Counted from the stretch's first letter, positions 53,038-60,678 are shown. The stretch is 64,000 nucleotides of DNA from an uncultured Bacteroidota bacterium (GCA_937901965.1 CALGSW010000016.1:62001-126000); one strand, 5' to 3'. Notes: generated by a model not told the origin, from the sequence alone. Numbers and translations are program-made.

Positions 53038-53520
53038 ATGGCAGAAGATAAAAATTCTAAAAACAGCAAAATGCTCACCCATACAGACGAAAAGGGGCGT
53101 GCAAATATGGTGGATGTAGGAGCAAAGCCCATATCGGCAAGAAAGGCGACCGCAAGTGGGAGAATACTACTCTCACCTGAAACGATAGCACTTATTAGGG
53201 AGAACGGGCTGAAAAAGGGAGACCTGCTAACAGTAGCCCAGATTGCAGGAATAATGGCTGCCAAAAAGACCCCTGAACTAATTCCACTCTGCCACCAGCT
53301 AAATCTTAATAAGGCCGATGTTAAAATCACCGTCCAGGATGACGGGGTGACTGCCGAGGGGTTCGCCTCCTGCAACGGCAATACCGGAGTAGAGATGGAG
53401 GCACTGACTGCTGTATCGGTAGCCCTGCTTACCGTTTACGATATGTGCAAGGCGGTGGATAAAAACATGATAATAACCAACATTGAACTCCTCTCAAAGA
53501 GCAAAGAGGAGATTAAATAG
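53038..53520 (+). CDS. moaC: Cyclic pyranopterin monophosphate synthase MoaC
   Basis: A 160-residue MoaC. Conserved segments are MVDVGAKPISARKATASGRI near 24-43, PELIPLCHQLNLNKADVKIT near 79-98 and the catalytic GVEMEALTAVSVALLTVYDM near 118-138. It converts the MoaA product to cyclic pyranopterin monophosphate. ATG 53038 is chosen because AGGAGG (53026-53031) is at an ideal 6-bp spacing, whereas the ATG at 53032 abuts it. moaD and moaE are not in the window. Confidence 0.95.
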   Translation: MAEDKNSKNSKMLTHTDEKGRANMVDVGAKPISARKATASGRILLSPETIALIRENGLKKGDLLTVAQIAGIMAAKKTPELIPLCHQLNLNKADVKITVQDDGVTAEGFASCNGNTGVEMEALTAVSVALLTVYDMCKAVDKNMIITNIELLSKSKEEIK

Positions 53521-53538
53521 CATTAGACTAACAAAAAA

Positions 53539-54468
53539 ATGGAACTTGAAATAATATCGGTAAACATTTCAGTAAAAAAGGGAGAGATTAAACTCCCTGT
53601 TGATAATATCCAACTTACCCCCGAGGGTATCCCGGGAGATGCCCACGCCGGAAAGTGGCACAGACAGGTGAGTCTGCTTGGAACAGAAAGCTTTGAAAAG
53701 TTTTCGGCCATAACAGGCAGGGAGTTCAAATGGGGAGAGTTTGCCGAGAATATCACTACAAAAGGGATGGTTCTTAACGAGATGATGCCCGGAGATCTGC
53801 TTACGAACGACACCGTCCTGATGGAGGTTACACAGATAGGCAAAAAGTGCCACGGCGACGGATGCGCAATATTTCGCGACACAGGAGCCTGCATTATGCC
53901 CAAAGAGGGGATATTTGCAAGGGTCCTTAAGGGTGGAGAGATGAGGGCCGGAGACAAACTCAAATATCAAAAAAAGGCATGGAGAGCCGGAGTCATAACC
54001 CTGAGCGACAGAGCATACGAAGGGGAGTACAGAGACCTCAGCGGACCACTTGCTGAGGAGCTTATTGGAAAATGGTTCGGTGAGACTAAACGGAGCCTCT
54101 CCTGTGACTATAAATTGCTGCCGGACAATCCGCAGATGCTTGAGGCCGAAATCAGGCGAATGGTTTCAGAGGGGCACGAGATAATTATCACCACCGGCGG
54201 GACAGGAATCGGCCCAAGAGACTTTACCCATGATGTTGTAAAGCCACTACTGGACAAGGAGATTCCCGGAATTATGGACTACATAAGATTAAAATACGGA
54301 GCAGAAAAGCCGAACGCCCTTCTTAGCAGAAGCATTGCAGGCGTATCCGGTAAATCTATCATATTTGTTTTGCCCGGCAGCGTTAAGGCTGTGAATGAGT
54401 ATCTGTCCGAGATTCTTCCTATGCTCAACCACCTCTTCGCCATGATGAGCGGGATTGATTCGCACTAG
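53539..54468 (+). CDS. MOSC domain fused to MogA/MoaB-type molybdopterin adenylyltransferase
   Basis: A 309-residue two-domain protein. The N-terminal MOSC domain (1-145) has the conserved Cys in GKKCHGDGCAIFRDTGACIM and GIPGDAHAGKW. The C-terminal MoaB/Mog domain (from about 150) has RAGVITLSDRAYEGEYRDLS, IITTGGTGIGPRDFTHDVVK and LPGSVKAVNEYLSEILP. The second activates molybdopterin by adenylylation for metal insertion. MOSC domains bind or deliver sulfur and molybdenum cofactor. The fusion would couple cofactor maturation and delivery. It follows moaC by 18 bp and ends the operon. Confidence 0.92.
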   Translation: MELEIISVNISVKKGEIKLPVDNIQLTPEGIPGDAHAGKWHRQVSLLGTESFEKFSAITGREFKWGEFAENITTKGMVLNEMMPGDLLTNDTVLMEVTQIGKKCHGDGCAIFRDTGACIMPKEGIFARVLKGGEMRAGDKLKYQKKAWRAGVITLSDRAYEGEYRDLSGPLAEELIGKWFGETKRSLSCDYKLLPDNPQMLEAEIRRMVSEGHEIIITTGGTGIGPRDFTHDVVKPLLDKEIPGIMDYIRLKYGAEKPNALLSRSIAGVSGKSIIFVLPGSVKAVNEYLSEILPMLNHLFAMMSGIDSH

Positions 54469-54489
54469 TGAGCGTTCCACCTTTCCCAA

Positions 54490-54531
54490 GTCTGCTGTTG
54501 CATCCTTCAAATGTCTGCTGTTGCATCCTTC
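54490..54531 (+). repeat. Tandem 19-bp repeat leading into inverted repeat A1
   Basis: GTCTGCTGTTGCATCCTTC occurs at 54490-54508 and again at 54513-54531, a 23-bp period. The second copy is the outer end of repeat A1. Confidence 0.7.
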
Positions 54532-54598
54532 CCCGGTCAACCGCAGCCCCTCCGGAACTTTTCCTCCTCGCTCTCTTCGTTCGCTGTGGCGGAGGTTC
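54513..54598 (-). repeat. Inverted repeat A1 (pairs with A2 at 58215-58300)
   Basis: 86 bp that match the reverse complement of 58215-58300 at about 80 of 86 positions by eye. The core CTCCGCCACAGCGAAC... ...GAGCGAGGAGG, on the minus strand, also occurs in B1 and B2. Starts 44 bp after the MOSC-Mog gene in a 690-bp gap with no gene. A pseudo-ORF (NLRHSERRERGGKVPEG) runs through it and is not believed to be coding. Confidence 0.8.
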
Positions 54599-54659
54599 CT
54601 TCGTGCCTCGGTTGGCCGGGGAAGGATTGCGGAGCATTTAAACCCAAGGATAGGCTCAC

Positions 54660-54965
54660 AGGCGTGGGTGGGACGAACCTCCATTAACCTCGTTTTGTGC
54701 TAATTGCAAAATATAATTTATTGGTTTTGAAAGATTTATATTTTGGAACACCTTGAAATTTAACTCCGTGGAGGTTCGTCCCACCCAAACTTCCGGCCAA
54801 AGGCCGTATAAATTGCGCAGCACCATATAAATCCTCGCAAAGCGATGTGTATCCGCAAATCTGCTGGAGGTGGTCTAAACACGCACGGCTGCAACAAGCA
54901 GATTAATTGATAATTGACACTTTACCCAAGGGATCACCCCAGGGATAAAGTGCTAAATCACTCAC
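54660..54965 (+). repeat. Repeat C1 (diverged inverted copy at 57720-58015)
   Basis: Contains an 18-bp inverted repeat: GGGTGGGACGAACCTCCA at 54666-54683 with its complement at 54769-54786. It also contains GGCCGTATAAATTGCGCAGC and a weaker hairpin at about 54930-54955 (CACTTTACCC ... GGGATAAAGTG). The same blocks occur in reverse order and orientation at 57720-58015. No gene is inside. Confidence 0.7.
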
Positions 54966-55045
54966 TGTTTGCAAGTTACAGCCGTTCGGGGTTCGCTATT
55001 TTCGGCGGGTTTCATTTGCAAAGCCATACACAGCTACCTTCCCGG

Positions 55046-55140
55046 TCACAGAGTAATCCGCATAACTGAAGGAGTCTCCGCCACAGCGAACACAGTGAGC
55101 GAGGAGGAAAAACTCCGGAAGTTATGCGGATACTCTGTGA
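55046..55140 (+). repeat. Hairpin repeat B1
   Basis: A long stem (left arm TCACAGAGTAATCCGCATAA at 55046-55065, right arm ending CTCTGTGA at 55140, one bulged base) closes on a loop with the family core CTCCGCCACAGCGAA ... GAGCGAGGAGGAAAAACTCC. The core is shared with B2 and A1/A2. Confidence 0.75.
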
Positions 55141-55159
55141 ATGCAGGAAAGTTTAGATA

Positions 55160-56203
55160 TTAAACACGAGCAATGGCAAGGAACAGAGCGTGAAGTATGA
55201 TTGTTACCGCAATCCACAGCCTCTCGGCACTCTCTCCCCTCATCCCAAAGAATCTGTACTCAAGAGCATTATGAGGACAAGCTGTAAGGCAGTCACCACA
55301 ATAGGTACAACCATTACCAATAACAAGCTTTCCTTGAGAATCCCTGTTCATAGCAGCATAGTTGCAGGCAGGAATACATTTCATACAAGATGTGCACTCG
55401 CTCCTCTTTACATCAAACCTGAAAGGAGAGAGATATTTCATAAAATTCACAACCGTCCCCACCGGACACCACACTGTACAGTGAACCATAATTCCCCGCC
55501 TCATAGAAATTATCAATATTATCAGCAGGCCCACAGCAAAAAAGAGTATCGCCCAAAGTGCCGCATTGTCCTGAAATAGGCTTTTGACACCATAGTCGGG
55601 TCCCCTCATAAACCGAAGCGTCAATGCCACCGCCACAACCACCATCAGCACCCCCACCCTCATTATCGGCTTCCATCTCCACATCCACTCCCTGAACACC
55701 CTTCTCATTGAACCCTTGCCCACTCTCTTTCGCTTTGCCCCCACCCTTGCGGCAGCAGAGTCAAGCGCTCCAAAATAACACAAATGGCTGCACCAGGCAG
55801 GACCCGCAAGCAAAATGGCAGAGAAAAAGAGAATCGGCATAAACCAGGAGCTGAACCGATACACAGGACCGGCAATAATCACCGCCGGAACAGGGAGATG
55901 CAGCTTTCCCGTCATCAGAAAGAGCGAATCTCCAAAAATACCCAGCGCAAGCTGTCCGTAAAAAAAGAGGGTAAAGAGCATCCAAGACCTGTTCCGCCAC
56001 ACACTCCTGCTCTCCCTTGGCAGCATAAAACGGGCGAGCAAAAATGCATACCCCGATGCCATCACTATCTGCACCCATCCACCACCCGTAAGCAACCTCT
56101 CACCCATTAGTAACGCCCTCTCAGGCATCACCTGCACAGGAACCAGCAAAAGAGCCACAATAGTAGCAACAACAATTGGCAGCATTGATTGACGGTTGTT
56201 CAT
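55160..56203 (-). CDS. Membrane polyferredoxin (NapH/NosR-like 4Fe-4S protein)
   Basis: A 347-residue protein with about six membrane segments (VVATIVALLLVPVQVM onward) and a C-terminal pair of 4Fe-4S motifs: ECTSCMKCIPACNY and CTYCGDCLTACPHNA. A further Cys pair in WCSHLCYFG and HCTVWCPVG recalls the CxxxCP motifs of NapH/NosR. It would carry electrons between the membrane and a periplasmic or cytoplasmic partner that is not adjacent. The promoter TATCTTTG lies 4 nt before the ATG, so the mRNA is likely leaderless or nearly so. The end is 20 bp from hairpin B1. Confidence 0.85.
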   Translation of the reverse strand: MNNRQSMLPIVVATIVALLLVPVQVMPERALLMGERLLTGGGWVQIVMASGYAFLLARFMLPRESRSVWRNRSWMLFTLFFYGQLALGIFGDSLFLMTGKLHLPVPAVIIAGPVYRFSSWFMPILFFSAILLAGPAWCSHLCYFGALDSAAARVGAKRKRVGKGSMRRVFREWMWRWKPIMRVGVLMVVVAVALTLRFMRGPDYGVKSLFQDNAALWAILFFAVGLLIILIISMRRGIMVHCTVWCPVGTVVNFMKYLSPFRFDVKRSECTSCMKCIPACNYAAMNRDSQGKLVIGNGCTYCGDCLTACPHNALEYRFFGMRGESAERLWIAVTIILHALFLAIARV

Positions 56204-56207
56204 AGTG

Positions 56208-56215
56208 CAAAGATA
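56208..56215 (-). promoter_or_regulatory. -7 element TATCTTTG four bases before the start codon
   Basis: On the minus strand TATCTTTG is followed by CACT and then the ATG at 56203. The same arrangement occurs at 58321-58333. Expected start sites are about 4-7 nt after the element, so the transcript would be leaderless. Confidence 0.55.
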
Positions 56216-56241
56216 GTGGATAAGATCTATGTTAATATTTA

Positions 56242-57183
56242 CTATCGTTTAATCATAAATAACTTGTTCTTATAATCCAATATAATCATACAGTCAAGGA
56301 ACAGGGCATTCCCGGTTAATCCCCATATATTTAATGGCTTAAAAACATCTCTCTCCCAAAGTCCATCTTTATCATAGTAGACTGTAGATTGTCTGAATTT
56401 ATATTCACCTAGTTCAACCGATTTGTTCACATTAAGTCCGTAAAATGTTATCTGCTGACCCCACCATAAAGGACCGCTCAATGAATCAATAATTGACGGA
56501 CCGGCTATCTCCAACGCCCTGTTTTTTGAGCTTGCCAATGCAAAAGGGCTGGACCCGGTATCAAACAGCAACTTCTGCACAACTCCGTTGATCTTAAACG
56601 GGAGTATAATCATTCCGTTAATAATTTCAAATTTAACCCCTTCAAGGCTTTTAAATTCTGCCGGTAATTGATCTGTTACGGCAAATCTGGCAGTTTTGTA
56701 ATCTATGATCAGTATTTTATCTTTGAACATATCGGGAGCAATGGTTCCAATATGTTTTGCTGTCCTTGAATGAAGTGAATCCCGGGGGATAGTATCACCA
56801 AAGCCTGATCGCAGCCAAACATCAAATAAAAAATTGCTACTACCCATCTTAAGATTAATCCCATTGAATATTACATTCTGATATGTTTCATAAGATCCCA
56901 GTTTCTTTGCAAAAGAGGGGTATGCAGCAATGTATGGTTTAACAGAGTTTCCATAAAACTGTGTATCTGTAGTACCCAGATCAAGCTGCATCGTAAAATT
57001 TTCAGGCAAATCATCAATCTTAACCGGGACGTACATATATGCCTTCTCAACAAATTTACCTGAAATGGTATCACTCTGCCATACGAACGGAATCCACTTC
57101 AAAGAATTTTCCTGAGACAAGACATCAATACTACTTGCAAATATCAGAATCAAAAATGCCAATACAGCTACCCTCTTTTGCAT
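56242..57183 (-). CDS. Exported retropepsin-like aspartyl-protease-fold protein
   Basis: A 313-residue protein with a signal peptide (VAVLAFLILIFASSIDVLSQ). Two similar lobes are suggested by FTMQLDLGTTDTQFYG near 62-77 and QKLLFDTGSSPFALASS near 203-220. The second has the DTGSS active-site signature; the first has DLGTT, so only one canonical catalytic site is seen. The C-terminal part ends LNIWGLTGNALFLDCMIILD. Proteolytic activity is uncertain; related retropepsin-like proteins in this phylum are periplasmic. It is 38 bp upstream of the 4Fe-4S gene on the same strand, but that gene has its own promoter. Confidence 0.7.
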   Translation of the reverse strand: MQKRVAVLAFLILIFASSIDVLSQENSLKWIPFVWQSDTISGKFVEKAYMYVPVKIDDLPENFTMQLDLGTTDTQFYGNSVKPYIAAYPSFAKKLGSYETYQNVIFNGINLKMGSSNFLFDVWLRSGFGDTIPRDSLHSRTAKHIGTIAPDMFKDKILIIDYKTARFAVTDQLPAEFKSLEGVKFEIINGMIILPFKINGVVQKLLFDTGSSPFALASSKNRALEIAGPSIIDSLSGPLWWGQQITFYGLNVNKSVELGEYKFRQSTVYYDKDGLWERDVFKPLNIWGLTGNALFLDCMIILDYKNKLFMIKR

Positions 57184-57231
57184 AATCTCTTATTTTTTTA
57201 TTATCGGTTTCGCTATTCTTTGCACGCGAAA

Positions 57232-57546
57232 CTAATCCTCCCATAGTCCAAGGTTCATTAAGTCTAGTGCAGAACTAGGCACTATAACCATGTAGCTCTG
57301 TTCTCTGCCTCCGTTGTGTCTCCATCTTACGGCACTGATATTGCCGGAGTACTGGGCTGTCGCTCCTCTCACATTTGGAGCATTGTACTGTAGCTCCATA
57401 GCGAAAGGCTTTGTACCCAACGATGATGGGTTGTTGATCATCCGAAGACGGTTCTGTATGTCATATGTAAATGCTGTGCTCACGATACTGTTAGTAATAC
57501 TCTCAAAGTTGAATGTTAAGGGTGAATAATAATGTAGATTATCTTA
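57232..57546 (-). pseudogene. Fragment of an RHS/YD-repeat protein
   Basis: The open frame reads STAFTYDIQNRLRMINNPSS and then ELQYNAPNVRGATAQYSGNI, SAVRWRHNGG, a segment typical of RHS/YD-repeat proteins of Bacteroidetes. It has no ATG start: the only in-frame start is GTG at 57483, and the frame continues upstream to a stop at about 57547. The rest of the large gene is absent. A remnant left by rearrangement in this repeat-rich region. Confidence 0.65.
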
Positions 57547-57719
57547 GAAAAACGAGTATCAAGTGACCTTGATGATAAACAGCCGAAAGCCGGAGAGCGT
57601 GGTCTTAACAATTAGTAATGAGTAAATATAATAATTATATATTAAATGCAAAATATTCTGATAAATGATTTTGAAGGGGCGTTTAGGAATAACACCTTTT
57701 CTGCCGTGCGGCCTGAACT

Positions 57720-58015
57720 CTCTAGCAATGTGTACGTTAACACTTTATCCGAGGGGTGACCCCTCGGATAAAGTGTTAACGCGCTCTGATTCTGCTTGTT
57801 ACGGCCATGTGGATTCAAACCGCCTTCCGCAGAGTTATATGGTGCTGCGCAGTTTATACGGCCTTCGTCCGGAGATCTTGGTTTGGGTGGAACGAACCTC
57901 CACGAGGTTGATTTGCAGACCATTCCAAAACATAAATCTCACAATATCAATATATTACAATCCCCAACCAACTCAAAATAAAGGCCATAGAGGCTCGTCC
58001 CACCCACGCCTGTTT
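57720..58015 (-). repeat. Repeat C2 (inverted, diverged copy of C1)
   Basis: Read on the minus strand it matches 54660-54965 in block order: GGTGGGACGA near its start, GGAGGTTCGT (diverged in places), GGCCGTATAAACTGCGCAGC, AACAAGCAGA, then the hairpin. It includes the 47-bp perfect palindrome at 57735-57781. Confidence 0.7.
57735..57781. repeat. 47-bp perfect palindrome
   Basis: The 23-bp arms (starting CGTTAACACTTTATCCGAGG) are exact complements around one G. It has no following T run. It is the sharpened counterpart of the weaker hairpin in C1 at about 54930-54955. Confidence 0.85.
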
Positions 58016-58017
58016 TT

Positions 58018-58049
58018 TCGTCCTCTTTGTTCGCTGTGGCGGAGGCTCA
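58018..58049 (-). repeat. Partial copy of the A/B repeat core
   Basis: On the minus strand it reads GAGCCTCCGCCACAGCGAAC then AAAGAGGACGA, which matches the first half of the core in A1, A2, B1 and B2. Confidence 0.65.
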
Positions 58050-58071
58050 ATCGTTTATAGGTTATCTTGTA

Positions 58072-58197
58072 TGTATTACTCCATCCTTTCCACAAAGAAG
58101 TCCGCAAAACTGAAGGAGTCTCCGCCACAGCGAATGAAATGAGCGAGGAGGAAAAACTCCTGAAGTGAAGCGGATTCTTTGTGGATGGAGTAATACA
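58072..58197 (+). repeat. Hairpin repeat B2
   Basis: A large imperfect hairpin: TGTATTACTCCATCC at 58072-58086 pairs with 58183-58197, and the inner arm CCACAAAGAAGTCCGC pairs with GCGGATTCTTTGTGG. The loop has the same core as B1. The stem differs from B1 at paired positions in a compensated way. Confidence 0.75.
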
Positions 58198-58214
58198 TCC
58201 AGACTACAACGACA

Positions 58215-58300
58215 GAACCTCCGCCACAGCGAACAAAGAGAGCGGGGAGGAAAAGTTCCGGAGGGGCTGCGGTTGACTGGGGAAGGGTGCAGAAGCAGAC
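58215..58300 (+). repeat. Repeat A2 (inverted partner of A1)
   Basis: 86 bp, about six mismatches to the reverse complement of A1. It ends 33 bp before the ABC permease start and 20 bp before its promoter element. A and B share the core CTCCGCCACAGCGAA ... GGAGGAAAA. Confidence 0.8.
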
Positions 58301-58320
58301 TAGCGAACTTGATTATTTCC

Positions 58321-58328
58321 TATCTTTG
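58321..58328 (+). promoter_or_regulatory. -7 element TATCTTTG four bases before the modB-like start
   Basis: TATCTTTG, then CCCT, then ATG at 58333. The element fits TAnnTTTG and predicts a leaderless or very short-leader mRNA. Same arrangement as at 56208-56215. Confidence 0.55.
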
Positions 58329-58332
58329 CCCT

Positions 58333-59112
58333 ATGCACCACAACCGCAACATCACTCATTTCGCCTTTATGCTTCTTGGAGCAGTGGCGTTGCTGTTCAT
58401 ATTTGCGCCGCTTGCGGGGATGTTTCTATCGGTAAAAGCACCGGGGCTCTTTGAGACAATAAGGGATCCGGAGGTGAGCCGAAGTATCGTGCTGACGCTG
58501 GGTGTATCTGCTGCTGCGACATTTATTTCGTCGGTTTTTGCCATTCCGCTTGCCTATATTCTTGCCAGAAAAAAATTCCCGCTTAAGGGTGTAGTTGAGG
58601 CGATTATTGACCTGCCTATAGTGATTCCCCACTCAGCTGCCGGAATTGCACTCCTTGGGGTTATCTCCAGGGATAGTCTGCTGGGTTCTGCAGCTGATTC
58701 CATTGGGCTTAACCTGGTGGGCTCCCCCATAGCTATTGGGATGGCGATGGCGTTTGTAAGTCTTCCGTTTTTGATTAACTCAGCAAGGGATGGATTTGCG
58801 GCAGTTCCGGAAAGGCTGGAGCAGGCTGCGGAGACACTTGGCGCATCAAAGTTTACTACATTTTACAAAATATCCCTGCCTCTTGCCGGACGGTCAGTTG
58901 TCTCAGGACTTATGCTGATGTTTGCACGCGGAATGAGCGAGTTTGGGGCAATAGTGATAGTAGCGTACCACCCGATGACCACACCAGTTCTGATATTTGA
59001 CAGATTCAACTCATTCGGAATAAACTACGCAAGACCTGTGGCGGTGATATTTGTCACCGTTACCCTTATCCTGTTTACACTACTGAGAATATACCAGAAG
59101 AGAAGATGGTAA
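58333..59112 (+). CDS. modB: ABC transporter permease, ModB/WtpB-like
   Basis: A 259-residue permease with about six membrane helices and the EAA-type cytoplasmic loop (RLEQAAETLGASKFTTFYKI) near 170-190. The start at 58333 is preferred to the 58165 extension, because that extension reads through repeat A2. The family imports molybdate or tungstate; the nearby molybdenum cofactor genes support it. No periplasmic ModA/WtpA gene is in this window. The 3' end overlaps the ATPase gene by 7 bp. Confidence 0.85.
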   Translation: MHHNRNITHFAFMLLGAVALLFIFAPLAGMFLSVKAPGLFETIRDPEVSRSIVLTLGVSAAATFISSVFAIPLAYILARKKFPLKGVVEAIIDLPIVIPHSAAGIALLGVISRDSLLGSAADSIGLNLVGSPIAIGMAMAFVSLPFLINSARDGFAAVPERLEQAAETLGASKFTTFYKISLPLAGRSVVSGLMLMFARGMSEFGAIVIVAYHPMTTPVLIFDRFNSFGINYARPVAVIFVTVTLILFTLLRIYQKRRW

Positions 59113-59741
59113 AACTGGAAAACATAACATACAAAGCAGGACAATTTACCCTTGGCCCCATTAATCTGGAGCTGCCAAAGGGGAGCTATACAGCCCTGCT
59201 GGGTCCTTCGGGCTCAGGGAAATCTGTAATGCTTGAACTGATTGCCGGACTAAGATTCCCTGACTTGGGCAAAATATTTATTGACGGGATAGATATGACC
59301 AACACCCCTGCCAGAAAGAGGCCGGTGGGTATGCTCTTCCAGGATTACGCCCTCTTCCCCCATATGACAGTTGAAGAGAACATCGGCTTTCCCCTCTCCA
59401 TTTCCGGTGCCGACAAAGCTGCCGTGGCAAAGGAGACCGCGAGGATTGCCTCCCTTTTCAAAATTGAGGGATTGCTTAAGAGAGCTATAAAAGATTTATC
59501 AGGAGGTGAAAAGCAGAGGTGTGCACTTGCCCGCGCCATGGCGCATCAGCCATCCGTTTTACTGCTTGACGAGCCACTTTCCGCACTGGATGAGGAGCTT
59601 AGAGACGAGGCGGTAAAGACATTGGCAATCCTCAAAAAAGAGGGCCAGACCGTTCTCCATGTCACCCACAACAGGGGCGAAACAGATGGTCTGGCGAGTT
59701 TTTCACTTCTCATAAGAAATGGCAAAATTTCAACGCCGTGA
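59106..59741 (+). CDS. modC: ABC transporter ATPase, ModC-like, lacking a C-terminal regulatory domain
   Basis: A 211-residue ATPase. Walker A is GPSGSGKS at 33-40, the signature LSGGEKQR near 133, and Walker B VLLLDEPLSALDEE near 154. It powers the permease encoded just upstream. At 211 residues it has only the nucleotide-binding domain and no TOBE/MOP regulatory extension, shorter than the about 350 of E. coli ModC. The last codons form one arm of the terminator hairpin at 59724-59785. Confidence 0.88.
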   Translation: MVKLENITYKAGQFTLGPINLELPKGSYTALLGPSGSGKSVMLELIAGLRFPDLGKIFIDGIDMTNTPARKRPVGMLFQDYALFPHMTVEENIGFPLSISGADKAAVAKETARIASLFKIEGLLKRAIKDLSGGEKQRCALARAMAHQPSVLLLDEPLSALDEELRDEAVKTLAILKKEGQTVLHVTHNRGETDGLASFSLLIRNGKISTP

Positions 59742-59785
59742 TTTGTGGTACAAGTAGTTACCACAAATCACGGCGTTGAAATTTT
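59724..59785. terminator. Bidirectional terminator spanning both stop codons
   Basis: A perfect 27-bp stem (59724-59750 with 59759-59785) with an 8-nt loop, A run at the left and T run at the right. It contains the modC stop and touches the TPR gene stop on the other strand, so it should end transcription in both directions. Confidence 0.88.
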
Positions 59786-60060
59786 TACGGATTCATCAGA
59801 TCAGTGTTCTGATAACTCAGAATCTCATATATAGATTCAATTGCATGTGCAGCAGGTCCCTCAGGATTAAGGAACTTCGCCTTGTTAAGGGCATTGATAG
59901 CATCTCCCCAAAGTTGTTGCCTTCTTAGAAGACTTCCAAGCAGATACCACGCCTCAGCATTCTCAGGCTCTCTCTCCAGCAGAGCTCTGAGCTCTACATT
60001 TGCCGCATCTGAGTCACCGGCTCTGAGTAATTGATCTATTTCAAGTAAGGTTTTAGCCAT
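59785..60060 (-). CDS. Small TPR protein at the end of the rnf operon
   Basis: A 91-residue protein with two TPR-like units (IDQLLRAGDSDAANVELRAL; NAEAWYLLGSLLRRQQLWGD and AINALNKAKFLNPEG). No signal peptide. It follows rnfA by 18 bp and probably shares its transcript. The partner is not known. Confidence 0.8.
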   Translation of the reverse strand: MAKTLLEIDQLLRAGDSDAANVELRALLEREPENAEAWYLLGSLLRRQQLWGDAINALNKAKFLNPEGPAAHAIESIYEILSYQNTDLMNP

Positions 60061-60078
60061 AATTCAATTTTTTAATTA

Positions 60079-60678
60079 CTAAACAAGACCTGCAAAACCC
60101 ATAAAAGAGAGTGCCAGAATTCCCGCAGTAATCAGGGCTATAGGCATCCCTTTGAAAGGTTTTGGAACATTGGCAAGCTCCAGCTGCTCTCTTAACCCTG
60201 CAAAAAGTATCATTGCCAGACCAAACCCAAGAGCTGTTGCTATACCATAAACAACAGACTGGGCAAGATTAAGCATATGAGGATCTCCGCCAAATGCAAA
60301 TTCTTTAGATACCACAATAATTGCAACACCCAAAACAGCACAGTTTGTTGTAATCAAAGGAAGAAAAATACCCAGAGCCTGATACAAAGAGGGGCTTACC
60401 TTTTTAAGAATTATCTCCACCATTTGAACAAGTGCTGCAATAACAAGAATGAATGCAACCGTCTGCATAAATTCAATTCCAAGAGGAACTAGAATATAAT
60501 ACTGCAAAAGAAATGTAACCAGTGTTGCAACAGCAATAACAAATGTGACAGCCCCTGCCATACCCGCAGCCGTACTAACCTTGTTAGAAACGCCCAGGAA
60601 GGGACAGACTCCCAGAAACTGAGACAGCAATATATTGTTTACAAATACTGCCGATATTATTATCAGAATATACTCCAT
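60079..60678 (-). CDS. rnfA: Rnf complex subunit RnfA
   Basis: A 199-residue membrane subunit with six helices (VFVNNILLSQFLGVCPFLGV near 11-30). RnfA and RnfE are related and sit opposite each other in the membrane. The N-terminal motif identifies RnfA. Part of the Rnf complex, which couples ferredoxin:NAD+ oxidoreduction to ion transport. Confidence 0.95.
   Translation of the reverse strand: MEYILIIISAVFVNNILLSQFLGVCPFLGVSNKVSTAAGMAGAVTFVIAVATLVTFLLQYYILVPLGIEFMQTVAFILVIAALVQMVEIILKKVSPSLYQALGIFLPLITTNCAVLGVAIIVVSKEFAFGGDPHMLNLAQSVVYGIATALGFGLAMILFAGLREQLELANVPKPFKGMPIALITAGILALSFMGFAGLV

Noticed and set aside
54289..54684. Minus-strand ORF containing NLRHSERRERGGKVPEG
   Set aside because: It overlaps the 3' end of the MOSC-Mog gene and then runs through repeat A1; the same peptide arises from A2, so it reflects the repeat and not a protein family.
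57642..57923. 93-residue minus-strand ORF
   Set aside because: It is the reading of repeat C2 including the palindrome; composition and repeat origin argue against coding.
58165..58332. N-terminal extension of the modB-like permease
   Set aside because: It is the translation of repeats B2 and A2; the true start at 58333 follows a good promoter element and starts the first membrane helix region.
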